Shown: positions 32,514 to 40,711 of the stretch, piece after piece | Position numbering within the stretch: position 1 is the stretch's first letter | How the letters are laid out: every line of letters begins with the position of its first letter | Origin: Nostoc sp. LPT | GTDB lineage: Bacteria > Cyanobacteriota > Cyanobacteriia > Cyanobacteriales > Nostocaceae | Direction: 5' to 3' | Assembly: GCF_017115165.1 (NCBI RefSeq) | Contig: NZ_JABXKF010000145.1 | Span: 162,803 to 226,802 of the forward strand | DNA: 64,000 nucleotides | Program-made: the position numbers and the translations under genes | The notes under the pieces: generated by a model | Databases searched by the model: none | Seen by the model: the letters and a program-made list of their open reading frames with translations, nothing else | What the model was told of the DNA's origin: nothing

Positions 32514-33617
32514 ATGAATCAAAGACATTTGTGGACTATTGTTGCCCTGTTTATGGCTGTTTTGGGAGTACCCTCAGTCGGTTGCACTCAAACCATCAAG
32601 GGAAATGCGCTAGCATCCCAAAAATCACCCGCCCCTGATGTCGTTAAGGTGGGAGAGTACCAATCAACAGCAGGGAAACAAACCTTGGATGCTGTGATTA
32701 CAGAAATTCATCCTCACAACATTAAAGGACGTAAGGCGGCAACCCTTTTTATCAGAAATATACCTGTTCTCACCTTTTTAAGTTCTGTATCAAATACGAA
32801 TCTTGAAACTAAAAAAGTTGGTGCAATTGGCAATACTGGGGGCGTACAATCGTACGCCCTTATTAGTAGCAATTCATCAAATGTATTAAATACTGGGAAC
32901 CTAACAGATGCGAGTAACCAGATTAGCTCCGCTGACGTTGACCCGGTTCAGATAGCTGGTGTAATAGCAGCTAAGATCAACCAGTTGAATCGGGAAAATG
33001 TGGACGGGAGTAAGATTACCGTCAGTTGGAAAGCTGGGGAAAAATCTACTGCTAATCAAGCGCAAAATAAAAGCGCCCCTGCCCAAGAAGATGGCGAGCG
33101 CTATGTAATCAAAATTAATGGTGAAGAGTTGGTAGAAATCAACGAAGGTACGCGATTAGCAGGTACTACCAACGATCTAGCGGAAGATGCATTGCAAGCA
33201 ACGAATCGCCTGCGGAGGCTACTAGGCAATGCATCTCCCTTAAAAGAAATTGCGAATTTACCAGTACGTCAACCAGTATCGATACCAAAGCTGCCTCAAC
33301 AGATTGCCGTCGGAGTAGTGCGAGCCACCTTGAGAGGCATGGCTTCTTATTACGGTTATGACGGCTCTGGTAATCGTACTGCTAGCGGACAGAGATTCAA
33401 TCCAGAAGAAATGACTGCCGCCCATCGCAGCTTACCCTTTGGTACGCAAGTGCGTGTAACTAACACCCGCAACGGTCGTTCTGTAGTGTTGCGGATTAAT
33501 GACCGAGGCCCATTCATTCGGGGTCGAATCATTGACGTGTCTGTCGGCGCGGCTCGGATTTTGGGAATGATGGGCAGTGGTGTTGCACCAGTACATATTG
33601 AAGTCTTAGAGAAATAA
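32514..33617 (+). CDS. rlpA: RlpA-like protein (double-psi beta-barrel)
   Basis: 367 aa. Signal peptide: WTIVALFMAVLGVPSVGCTQ; the Cys is not in a good lipobox, so signal peptidase I cleavage is likely. Residues 30-260 are a variable periplasmic region. The C-terminal RlpA domain (about 270-365) has GMASYYGYDGSGNRTASGQR, MTAAHRSLPFGTQVRVTN and INDRGPFIRGRIIDVSVGAA, including the conserved Asp and His of septal lytic transglycosylases. No SPOR domain is present. Likely acts on peptidoglycan during division or septum maturation. Confidence 0.87.
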   Translation: MNQRHLWTIVALFMAVLGVPSVGCTQTIKGNALASQKSPAPDVVKVGEYQSTAGKQTLDAVITEIHPHNIKGRKAATLFIRNIPVLTFLSSVSNTNLETKKVGAIGNTGGVQSYALISSNSSNVLNTGNLTDASNQISSADVDPVQIAGVIAAKINQLNRENVDGSKITVSWKAGEKSTANQAQNKSAPAQEDGERYVIKINGEELVEINEGTRLAGTTNDLAEDALQATNRLRRLLGNASPLKEIANLPVRQPVSIPKLPQQIAVGVVRATLRGMASYYGYDGSGNRTASGQRFNPEEMTAAHRSLPFGTQVRVTNTRNGRSVVLRINDRGPFIRGRIIDVSVGAARILGMMGSGVAPVHIEVLEK

Positions 33618-33619
33618 TT

Positions 33620-33655
33620 GAGTGGGGAATAGGGAATAGGGAATAGCGAATAGAG
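33620..33655. repeat. STRR heptamer array (GGGAATA)
   Basis: Four GGGAATA-type heptamers follow the rlpA stop; CCCAATC-type heptamers on the other phase follow at 33665-33685. Confidence 0.65.
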
Positions 33656-33783
33656 GTTTTTCCAATGCCCAATCCCCAATCCCCAGTTCCGTATCACTTA
33701 ATTCCCCTAGTTAAATCATCTCTTCCCTCTATTTCGGATATAAACTAACGGGGGAGGGATCGATAAGAACTAGGGGTATTTTT

Positions 33784-35388
33784 GTGCGCCTGCTGACAAC
33801 AGTCGCAGCTTTACGCTGCTATTTAACTAAACACTGCTCAGAAAACAAGCTGATTGGAGTTACTGAGGATCTGAGATTAGATGAGATGACTGGCTGGTAT
33901 CAGACCGCAGTCGGTCTAGTGCCAACGATGGGGAATTTGCATCAAGGTCATTTAAGCTTAATCCAACGGGCGCGGCACGAAAATTCTACGGTGATTGTGA
34001 GTATTTTCATTAATCCCCTGCAATTTGCTCCTAATGAGGATTATCAACGCTATCCCCGCACTTTAGAGCCAGACCAACAACTTTGCGAACAAGCTGGGGT
34101 AGATGCCATTTTTGCACCGACTCCGGAAGAAATGGCAGTTCCTCAGAAGAGTATACAAGAATCAAAGGTTACACAAGTTATCCCCCCATCTGCTATGATA
34201 ACAGGCTTGTGTGGTCGTTCTCGGCAAGGTCACTTTCAGGGTGTCGCTACGATTGTTACCAAACTTTTCAATTTGGTACAGCCTGACCGTGCCTACTTTG
34301 GTCAAAAGGATGGTCAGCAACTAGCAATTATTAAACGCTTAGTAGCTGACTTAAATTTGCCAGTAGAGATTGTTGCTTGTCCAACAGTACGGGAAGCGTC
34401 GGGTCTGGCCTTCAGTTCTCGCAATCAATATTTGACGGCAACGGCAAAAGAGCAAGCAACGGTGTTATATCGGGGCTTGCAACGAGCTCAAGCCGCATTC
34501 AAAGCAGGCGATCGCAATAGTAACAAGTTGATAGCACTGGTACAGCAAGAAGTGGCAATGGTCAACACGGTCTCAGTGGAATATATTGAATTGGTTGAAC
34601 CGACTACGTTGATGTCTTTAGAAAAAGTTGAGGAGGAAGGAATGTTGGCGATCGCAGCTCGTTTTGGTGCTACACGTTTGATTGACAATATCATATTGCG
34701 CGATCGTCAACCCATTATCGCTATTGATGGCCCAGCTGGTGCTGGGAAATCCACAGTGGCGCGGCAAGTGGCAGCAAACCTAAATTTAGTATATTTAGAT
34801 ACAGGAGCAATGTACCGTGCTGTCACTTGGTTAGTATTGCAAAAGGGGATTCCTATTGAGGATGAGTGTGCGATCGCCGAATTAACTAATCGGTGTAAAA
34901 TTGAACTTACTCCCACTCAGGATTTACAATCGTCCGTGCGGGTTTGGATTGACGGCACTGATGTTACCCAGGCAATTCGCACGATTGAGGTAACATCTCA
35001 AGTATCAGCGATCGCGGCACAAAGCGCAGTCCGTCAAGCACTGGTTAAACAACAGCAAAAGTGGGGCAAAAAAGGTGGTTTAGTTGCTGAAGGTCGGGAT
35101 ATCGGTACTCACGTGTTCCCGGATGCCGAAGTGAAAATCTTTTTAACCGCTTCTGTAAGTGAACGCGCCCGTCGCCGCCAGCAAGACTTTAACACCCAAG
35201 GTCAACCTGAAGTGAGTTTAGAGCAGCTGGAACACGACATTGCCGAACGTGACTGGAAAGATAGTACACGCAAAGTTTCTCCTTTGCAAAAAGCAGCAGA
35301 TGCTATCGAAGTGCAAACTGATGGTTTAGCCGTGTCAGAAGTCACGGCAAAAATAGTTAACTACTACCAGCAACGTCTATCTGAGTAG
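33784..35388 (+). CDS. panC/cmk: Bifunctional pantothenate synthetase / cytidylate kinase
   Basis: 534 aa fusion typical of cyanobacteria. PanC half (1-305): VPTMGNLHQGHLSLIQ (ATP-binding HxGH), FINPLQFAPNEDYQRYPR, TGLCGRSRQGHFQGVATIV, FGQKDGQQLAIIKRLV; it joins pantoate and beta-alanine in CoA synthesis. Cmk half (from about 312): IAIDGPAGAGKSTVARQVA P-loop, LDTGAMYRAVTWL, VAEGRDIGTHVFPDAEVKIF; it phosphorylates CMP/dCMP. The start seems to be GTG at 33784. Both halves keep their motifs, so both activities are expected. Confidence 0.95.
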   Translation: MRLLTTVAALRCYLTKHCSENKLIGVTEDLRLDEMTGWYQTAVGLVPTMGNLHQGHLSLIQRARHENSTVIVSIFINPLQFAPNEDYQRYPRTLEPDQQLCEQAGVDAIFAPTPEEMAVPQKSIQESKVTQVIPPSAMITGLCGRSRQGHFQGVATIVTKLFNLVQPDRAYFGQKDGQQLAIIKRLVADLNLPVEIVACPTVREASGLAFSSRNQYLTATAKEQATVLYRGLQRAQAAFKAGDRNSNKLIALVQQEVAMVNTVSVEYIELVEPTTLMSLEKVEEEGMLAIAARFGATRLIDNIILRDRQPIIAIDGPAGAGKSTVARQVAANLNLVYLDTGAMYRAVTWLVLQKGIPIEDECAIAELTNRCKIELTPTQDLQSSVRVWIDGTDVTQAIRTIEVTSQVSAIAAQSAVRQALVKQQQKWGKKGGLVAEGRDIGTHVFPDAEVKIFLTASVSERARRRQQDFNTQGQPEVSLEQLEHDIAERDWKDSTRKVSPLQKAADAIEVQTDGLAVSEVTAKIVNYYQQRLSE

Positions 35389-35789
35389 TGTCATCGAAGA
35401 GAGCAAGGAGACAAGGGAACAACCATTTAATCAATCTCTGCTACTGTCTACCTTGTCTCCCACTTTTGTTGTACTCTTCTGGTCACTAATAAAAAAAATA
35501 CCTGTAATCAGGATTATTGCCCAATACAGTTCAGTTAAACATTTCTTCTCTTTGCGTCCTTCTCTACGAGACGCTACGCGAACGCGTCCTCAGCGGTAGC
35601 CTGCGGCAAGCCCTTTGGGTGACGCTCGTACCTCGCTAACGCTACGCTAACAGCAGTCGCTCATGGGGAAAACCCCCTTGGCGCTAGCCTCTCCCTTTGG
35701 GAGAAGACCGCGCTGCTTCACCGCTTTGCGTCTACGTTAAAAAAATTGACTTTAGCAAAGAATTTTAGCCTTAACCCAAGCGTATTGGA
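35389..35789. repeat. Spacer packed with Nostoc dispersed palindromic repeats
   Basis: From about 35565 to 35735 the sequence is a mosaic of short inverted repeats: CTCTACGAGACGCTACGCG, GCGGTAGCCTGCGGC, GGGGAAAACCCCC and CTCTCCCTTTGGGAGA. Such mosaics are common between Nostoc genes and move or amplify as units. No gene is present. Confidence 0.75.
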
Positions 35790-36185
35790 TTATTGCCGAT
35801 TTTGGCTTCTAATTAAGAGTTGTTCTGTACTTGTCAGGATGAGCAGTGGCGCGACAGATACTCTGGCAATCACCTCTATTGCCCAGTTGTGATTCACCAA
35901 GTCAGGGATCGTTGTAAAAAGCGTAAATCCAATGATGAGTGAAAGTAAGATCATGAAAAAATTCCGATCCCAAGCAGGTTTATCGCGCAGTCTCTCTTGG
36001 CGGTCTATTAAGCGTTGTCGCCAAAATTGAAAGGTACTAAGGACAGCGACAAGGTATAACAGTCCAGCATTAATTAGCAGGGTTATTTTATGGTTTGGAG
36101 TGATGTCAGGATGCCCAAGTGCGATCGCCGTTAAGCAAACTCCTGCTACTACATACAGAAAAGTAAACAGGGTAAAGTGTTTCAT
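35790..36185 (-). CDS. Predicted four-helix membrane protein, 131 aa
   Basis: ATG at 36185 (MKHFTLFTFLYVVAGVCL) gives 131 aa; the frame extends to a TTG at 36263 that would add 26 basic residues. Four hydrophobic segments: about 4-22, 38-55 (ITLLINAGLLYLVAVLS), 78-96 (FFMILLSLIIGFTLFTT) and 104-122. A basic loop, RQRLIDRQERLRDKPAWDR, lies between helices 2 and 3. I recognise no family. Low HIP1 content but otherwise ordinary base composition. Confidence 0.55.
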   Translation of the reverse strand: MKHFTLFTFLYVVAGVCLTAIALGHPDITPNHKITLLINAGLLYLVAVLSTFQFWRQRLIDRQERLRDKPAWDRNFFMILLSLIIGFTLFTTIPDLVNHNWAIEVIARVSVAPLLILTSTEQLLIRSQNRQ

Positions 36186-36959
36186 TAGTTTCTTTTTGTG
36201 CTTTGTAAAGAGGGCAGACTCTAAGGCAAACGCATCAAAATTATACTTCTTTCTCGTAACCAAGGTTAAGAATCAACGAAAAAAACAGCATTTACTGTTT
36301 GATTTAATTTTCTAAGCCTCAAGACAATCTCTAAAATCTTTGTCAATAAGCAGAGATTAATCAGATGGTTTTGGAGTTTATTGATAATGAAATAATCTTA
36401 TTGACATGATGCGGCTGCCCTGCCCTGCCTTCCTAACTCTAGATTTCCTGCACCCAGAGATAGTGCCAAAATTTAGCCGATTATTTTAAGTAATAACTTC
36501 TTTTAAAATTAATTCATCCAGCCTTAGACTGATTCTTTAAATAGCAATTAATCTTACTAAAGGTAGAAGTTCCAAAGCTTTAATTGCTGCTTTTAATTAA
36601 TTAATACCAATTGTCATAGCACTCCTGAATGATTTCTGAACTATGAAGTCTGCCACTTATAAGAAAATTCCAAAATATAAGCTTTGCAATTGATGTGTTT
36701 CAAATCAGATTGTAATATATGTCTTTAGATATGAAATATTAGCCATTTTTATTTATGGTGATTGCATACAAGCGATTTTACTTATTTTACTTATTAGAGA
36801 AAGACTTTGTTTTTCGTTTCACTTTGGTAGTAGAATGACGATGTTAAGTTTTATGTTCCACGATCTAAGACATAAAACTCCTGAAAATAAAAGCTATTAA
36901 TGTCCTAAGCTTCTGCAATAGCTTAAAACTGGAAACCGGTAAAGAGAGGATTTGACACA
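36186..36959. other. Long AT-rich spacer upstream of sodB
   Basis: About 770 bases with no supported gene. It is very AT-rich from 36460 on. The sodB promoter must lie in its right part. I could not identify a Fur-type or NtcA-type operator with confidence. Confidence 0.35.
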
Positions 36960-37562
36960 ATGGCATTTGTACAGCCCCCACTACCCTTTGAAAAGGATGC
37001 TCTAGAGCCTTATGGTATGAAAGCTGAAACTTTTGACTATCACTATGGCAAGCATCATAAAGCTTATGTAGACAATCTTAACAAGCTCACTGAAGGTACA
37101 GAACTTGCTGATCAGTCTCTGGAAGAGGTGATCAAAATTTCTTTTAAAGACTCCTCTAAGGTGGGAATCTTTAACAACGCTGCCCAAGTTTGGAACCACA
37201 CTTTCTTCTGGAACTCCTTGAAACCACAAGGTGGTGGCACACCTACAGGTGAACTTGCAGCCAAAATTGACAAAGATTTTGGTAGCTTCGACAAATTCAA
37301 AGAAGAGTTTTCTAACGCGGCTGCAACTCAATTTGGCAGCGGGTGGTCTTGGCTGATCGATGATGGTGGTACGCTGAAAGTGATCAAAACAGCAAATGCA
37401 GAAAATCCCCTAGCTCATGGTCAGAAAGCACTCCTAACCTTGGATGTTTGGGAACACGCCTACTACATTGATTTTAAAAACGCCCGTCCAGCGTTCATCA
37501 ATAATTTCCTAGAAAACTTGGCCAACTGGGACTTTGCTGCTGAAAACTTGGCTAAAGCTTAA
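36960..37562 (+). CDS. sodB: Iron superoxide dismutase SodB
   Basis: 200 aa, cytosolic, converts superoxide to peroxide and oxygen. Metal ligands sit in HYGKHHKAYVDNL, NHTFFWNSL and DVWEHAYYIDF. AATQFGSGWSWL, with Gln before FGSGW, is the pattern of the iron form and not the manganese form. No signal peptide. Single gene with a terminator about 160 bp downstream. Confidence 0.95.
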   Translation: MAFVQPPLPFEKDALEPYGMKAETFDYHYGKHHKAYVDNLNKLTEGTELADQSLEEVIKISFKDSSKVGIFNNAAQVWNHTFFWNSLKPQGGGTPTGELAAKIDKDFGSFDKFKEEFSNAAATQFGSGWSWLIDDGGTLKVIKTANAENPLAHGQKALLTLDVWEHAYYIDFKNARPAFINNFLENLANWDFAAENLAKA

Positions 37563-37720
37563 TCAGTTTCAGTTTTGAACTGAGTGCGATGCCTTTTAGT
37601 AAACTGCTTCTTACCTTTTGAGAATGGCAAAGCTAAATGTGTCTACGCCGCTTGTGCCAGACTATATAAAGTAAAAGCAATAAGTTAATTTACAAAAGTT
37701 GAAGCAGAAAGCCCAATAGG

Positions 37721-37760
37721 AAAGGGAGAAGTTCTTTTTAATTTCTCCCTTTTCTGTTTT
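37721..37760 (+). terminator. Rho-independent terminator downstream of sodB
   Basis: AAAGGGAGAA (37721-37730) pairs with TTCTCCCTTT (37743-37752) around a 12-nt loop. T-rich sequence follows (TCTGTTTT). Confidence 0.7.
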
Positions 37761-37823
37761 CCAGTAGTGGGACAGACATCGCCTAAATAAAAGTAGTGAC
37801 ATGAAAATCAAAATATAAAATAT

Positions 37824-38030
37824 ATGGATAGTAAAGAACTAGCGCAATACATCGAAGCAACAAATAGCATTTCTAAACCTTGGGTATTAGTACAACTGCG
37901 CCTCAAAAAATTGCAAGAGCGTCGAGCCACCCTGACAAATGATGTCTACATCAAAGAATTAGAAGATATTTACCAAGACTTGATGAATTTGGGGGAATGG
38001 TGGCGTGGTATTGAAGATGAGGTATTTTAA
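37824..38030 (+). CDS. Conserved cyanobacterial hypothetical protein, 68 aa
   Basis: Small, charged and probably all-helical: MDSKELAQYIEATNSISKPW, then VLVQLRLKKLQERRATL and YIKELEDIYQDLMNLGEWW. The ATG has little Shine-Dalgarno support, as is common here. I have seen similar short proteins in other filamentous cyanobacteria but know no function. STRR heptamers (GAGTTAT) follow at about 38036-38060. Confidence 0.65.
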   Translation: MDSKELAQYIEATNSISKPWVLVQLRLKKLQERRATLTNDVYIKELEDIYQDLMNLGEWWRGIEDEVF

Positions 38031-38099
38031 AGTGAGGAGTTATGAGTTATGAGTTTTCCTAACTTTTGACTCCTAACTTCTAACTTAAAACGCAATCTG

Positions 38100-39236
38100 A
38101 TGGCTCAAGCTCTCGATCAAGTCGATTACGATACTCTCGATGCTGCAAAACGACGCTTCATCGATGCTGCAAAACGCACACTTGGCTTTGCAAGCGCTTA
38201 TGGCATCGTGCCCGCGTCAGGTCTGGGAGCAAGTGCTAACGCTTTCAGCCTCAACCTTGCTCCGTTTTTGGAGGCCGGGGCTAGAGAACTTTCTATGACG
38301 CTTGTCCCCGAAGGACTGGGCACCGCAGACGATACGCGCCCTGACGATCTTTCTGAAGAAGAACTTCAACGATTCTGGTGGAATATTGGGATTAAGATCA
38401 TCTCGTGTCTGACGAACGATGCCGCAACTTCAGGTATGCAGACTATACTTCTCGGTCTTTATCTGCCATCGAGTACTCCTGAAACAATCTTTACCCCCGC
38501 TTTCCTTGATGGGTTTCTTGATGGAGTAGTTGAGGGCTGCAAACGCGTGGGATGTGTCTATCTCTCAGGGGAAACTCCTCAACTCAAAACCAAGATGATT
38601 CCAGGGCGGCTCGACATCGCTGGCTCGGTTTTTGGGGTTATGCCCGCTGGTGTCGCTCCTATTGATAGCTCGCGTCTGGATGCCGGAAATACCATTGTTC
38701 TCGTCGAAAGCTCGGGCCCCCATGAGAACGGCTTTACCCCACTGCGAAAGCTTGCTGAGTCGCTCCCTGATGGTTATAGAACAAAACTCCCAAGTGGGCA
38801 GGAGTTCTGGGAAGCAATGAATGCTGCGTCGTATCTTTATACGCCGCTTGTACAGGCTGTGCTTAGTGAGGGAATTCGTCCCACGGCGATGGAGAATATC
38901 ACTGGTCACGGCTGGCAAAAGCTGATGAGGTCGGTGAAGCCGCTTCGGTATGTGATTGAAACGATGCTCCCAGTACCAGAGATATTTACATTTGTTGAAA
39001 GTCATCTTGAAGGCGGGGCCGAGACGATGCTTTCAGTGTTCAATTACGGTGCAGGATTCGCATTCTATACAGAGTCAGAGCAGGATGCACATAGAATTGT
39101 CTTGCTTGCAACAGAGCATCAACTTTCGGCTGTGATTGCAGGAAGAGTTGAAGCGTCTCTTTCCCGCGAGGTAGTGGTAGAACCCCTTGGAGTCACCTTG
39201 AAGGGAGATTCTTTTGGAATTGCGCGAGGGGTATAA
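38100..39236 (+). CDS. PurM/AIR-synthase-like protein, likely acquired
   Basis: 378 aa with the PurM fold: LTNDAATSGMQTILLGLYLP, VYLSGETPQLKTKMIPG, VFGVMPAGVAPIDSSRLDAG, VLVESSGPHENGFTPLRKLA and ENITGHGWQKLMRS correspond to the conserved blocks of phosphoribosylaminoimidazole synthetase. It differs from housekeeping PurM (for example TGHGW in place of TGGG), so it may be a paralogue with another ATP-dependent substrate. Codon use is more GC-rich at third positions than the neighbours, and no HIP1 octamer is evident inside the gene, which suggests transfer. It has no purine gene next to it. Confidence 0.75.
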   Translation: MAQALDQVDYDTLDAAKRRFIDAAKRTLGFASAYGIVPASGLGASANAFSLNLAPFLEAGARELSMTLVPEGLGTADDTRPDDLSEEELQRFWWNIGIKIISCLTNDAATSGMQTILLGLYLPSSTPETIFTPAFLDGFLDGVVEGCKRVGCVYLSGETPQLKTKMIPGRLDIAGSVFGVMPAGVAPIDSSRLDAGNTIVLVESSGPHENGFTPLRKLAESLPDGYRTKLPSGQEFWEAMNAASYLYTPLVQAVLSEGIRPTAMENITGHGWQKLMRSVKPLRYVIETMLPVPEIFTFVESHLEGGAETMLSVFNYGAGFAFYTESEQDAHRIVLLATEHQLSAVIAGRVEASLSREVVVEPLGVTLKGDSFGIARGV

Positions 39237-39671
39237 TGAGCGCCGAGCGATCGCTAGTTTTCTCGAAGTGTAGACTCACTTAGGCAATCGCTAAAGTCAT
39301 TATTGATTAGAAAAAAGCTGTAATTACTGAGATAAATAGCATTTGTTATACACAAAAATAATTTCATTTCAGACTTATTAGAGATAATTACTCTATTAAA
39401 GCTTTATTTTATAAGTCATTTACCACAGATGCTAAAAGCATATTTATGAAATTTTAGATGTCATATTTGCCACTACTTAATAATAAAGTAGTTCAAACTA
39501 CTCATGACTACTGAGATTAAGATTTGCTAACGTAGTCTTAACATATTGAAAAATTTGCTGAGAAAGCTGAGAAAGTAGCAGCCGTTACTAATTTTTAGTG
39601 TTGGTTCTTTCTCATCTAGAGATGTGGCATTTTGGTGTGTTAAGAAAATAAATTTTTCTTCAGAGGGGGTT
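39237..39671. other. AT-rich spacer upstream of the PHP gene
   Basis: About 430 bases. A CGAGCGATCGCTAG stretch at the left edge holds one HIP1 site. Nothing else recognised. Confidence 0.35.
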
Positions 39672-40358
39672 ATGGTTGTAAATTTGGCCCGTACTACAGC
39701 TTCGGCAGAACTTTTGAAGCAAGTATTCCGTAATATTGATGCACATAGTTGTCCAAGGTTGTTCAACTTTCACATGCACACTGTCCACTCGGATGGAAGG
39801 TTGCAGCCAAGTGCATTGATCGAGCAGGCGATCGCTATTGGGCTAAAAGGTTTAGCCATCACCGATCATCATGGTATTATTGGCTATCAAGCGGCCCAAG
39901 CTTGGTTGGAAGATTGGAAGTGGAATAATCCTAATGCAAGCATTCCTCACCTGTGGAGTGGCGTAGAAATTAATGCCAACCTTTTAAATATAGAAGTTCA
40001 CATTTTGGCTTATGCTTTTGCAACAGAACACCCTAGTATGAAACCCTATCTGCAAAGAAGGGCGACTACAGGCCAAGAATATCAGGCAAGTAACGTGATT
40101 ACCGCTATTCATGAAGCTGGGGGATTGGCAGTTCTGGCTCATCCAGCTCGTTACAAGCGATCGCTTTTCGATTTAATTCCAGCTGCGGCGCAAAAGGGGA
40201 TCGATGGTGTGGAAACTTTCTACGCTTACAATAATCCTAACCCCTGGAAACCCAGCACCTTGCAATCAGAACAAGTGCAAAAGTTAGCTGATGAATACTT
40301 TCTTTTCAATACCTGTGGTACTGATAGCCACGGTTTAAGCCTGCTACAACGCTTGTAA
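39672..40358 (+). CDS. PHP-domain metal-dependent phosphoesterase
   Basis: ATG at 39672 (MVVNLARTTASAEL) gives 228 aa and has an AGAGGGGGT ribosome site just upstream; the longer frame from 39624 lacks one. PHP motifs: FNFHMHTVHSDGRLQPS (metal His/Asp), AITDHHGIIGYQAA, GGLAVLAHPARYKR and CGTDSHGLS at the C-terminus. This is the trpH/YciV-like group, which acts on small phosphate esters or oligonucleotides (RNase AM type). The protein ends soon after the last motif, slightly short. Confidence 0.85.
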   Translation: MVVNLARTTASAELLKQVFRNIDAHSCPRLFNFHMHTVHSDGRLQPSALIEQAIAIGLKGLAITDHHGIIGYQAAQAWLEDWKWNNPNASIPHLWSGVEINANLLNIEVHILAYAFATEHPSMKPYLQRRATTGQEYQASNVITAIHEAGGLAVLAHPARYKRSLFDLIPAAAQKGIDGVETFYAYNNPNPWKPSTLQSEQVQKLADEYFLFNTCGTDSHGLSLLQRL

Positions 40359-40400
40359 AGATGAATTTATGCTTTTAACGGGGAACAGGCAACAGAGTAG

Positions 40401-40433
40401 GTTTTGGGCGAGTATTTAAACCTCGCCCAAAAC
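40401..40433. repeat. Perfect 12-bp inverted repeat at the end of the tnpB remnant
   Basis: GTTTTGGGCGAG (40401-40412) mirrors 40422-40433 around a 9-nt loop. It lies at the stop of the transposase remnant and just after the PHP gene, so it may be a transposon-end hairpin reused as a terminator. Confidence 0.6.
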
Positions 40434-40673
40434 GCTCGTCTTCATAGGCAGGGCTTCAAACCCCTTGATTTTTAGGGGTGAATTACCCATACGACCTGAC
40501 GGTGAAGTGTGGGCTTCCAACTTCACTAAGAAATGCCGCGTCTTAGACTTGTGTCCCTTAATTAGTCTTACTACCTCTAAATTGACGTTAGCCTCCCCCG
40601 TCTCTGAGGAGGACACTATTTTGATACCTTCTGCTCTAATCGCTGCGTCCTTAGCCAGTTCATTAAAAAATTC
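40416..40673 (-). pseudogene. IS200/IS605-type TnpB C-terminal remnant
   Basis: A minus frame without a start codon reads ELAKDAAIRAEGIKIVSSSE, then VRLIKGHKSKTRHFLVKLEA and SGRMGNSPL. It resembles the tail of cyanobacterial TnpB, where R-D-x-N-A-A-I-N-I is followed by a G-T-G-x-x-A-N region and a K-H/R-K-S stretch. All upstream domains (helix-turn-helix, RuvC, zinc ribbon) are missing. Family assignment is by memory of that tail and is tentative. Confidence 0.45.
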
Positions 40674-40711
40674 TTAACACCAAGCGTATTGACTTTTGAC
40701 TTTTAACTATA

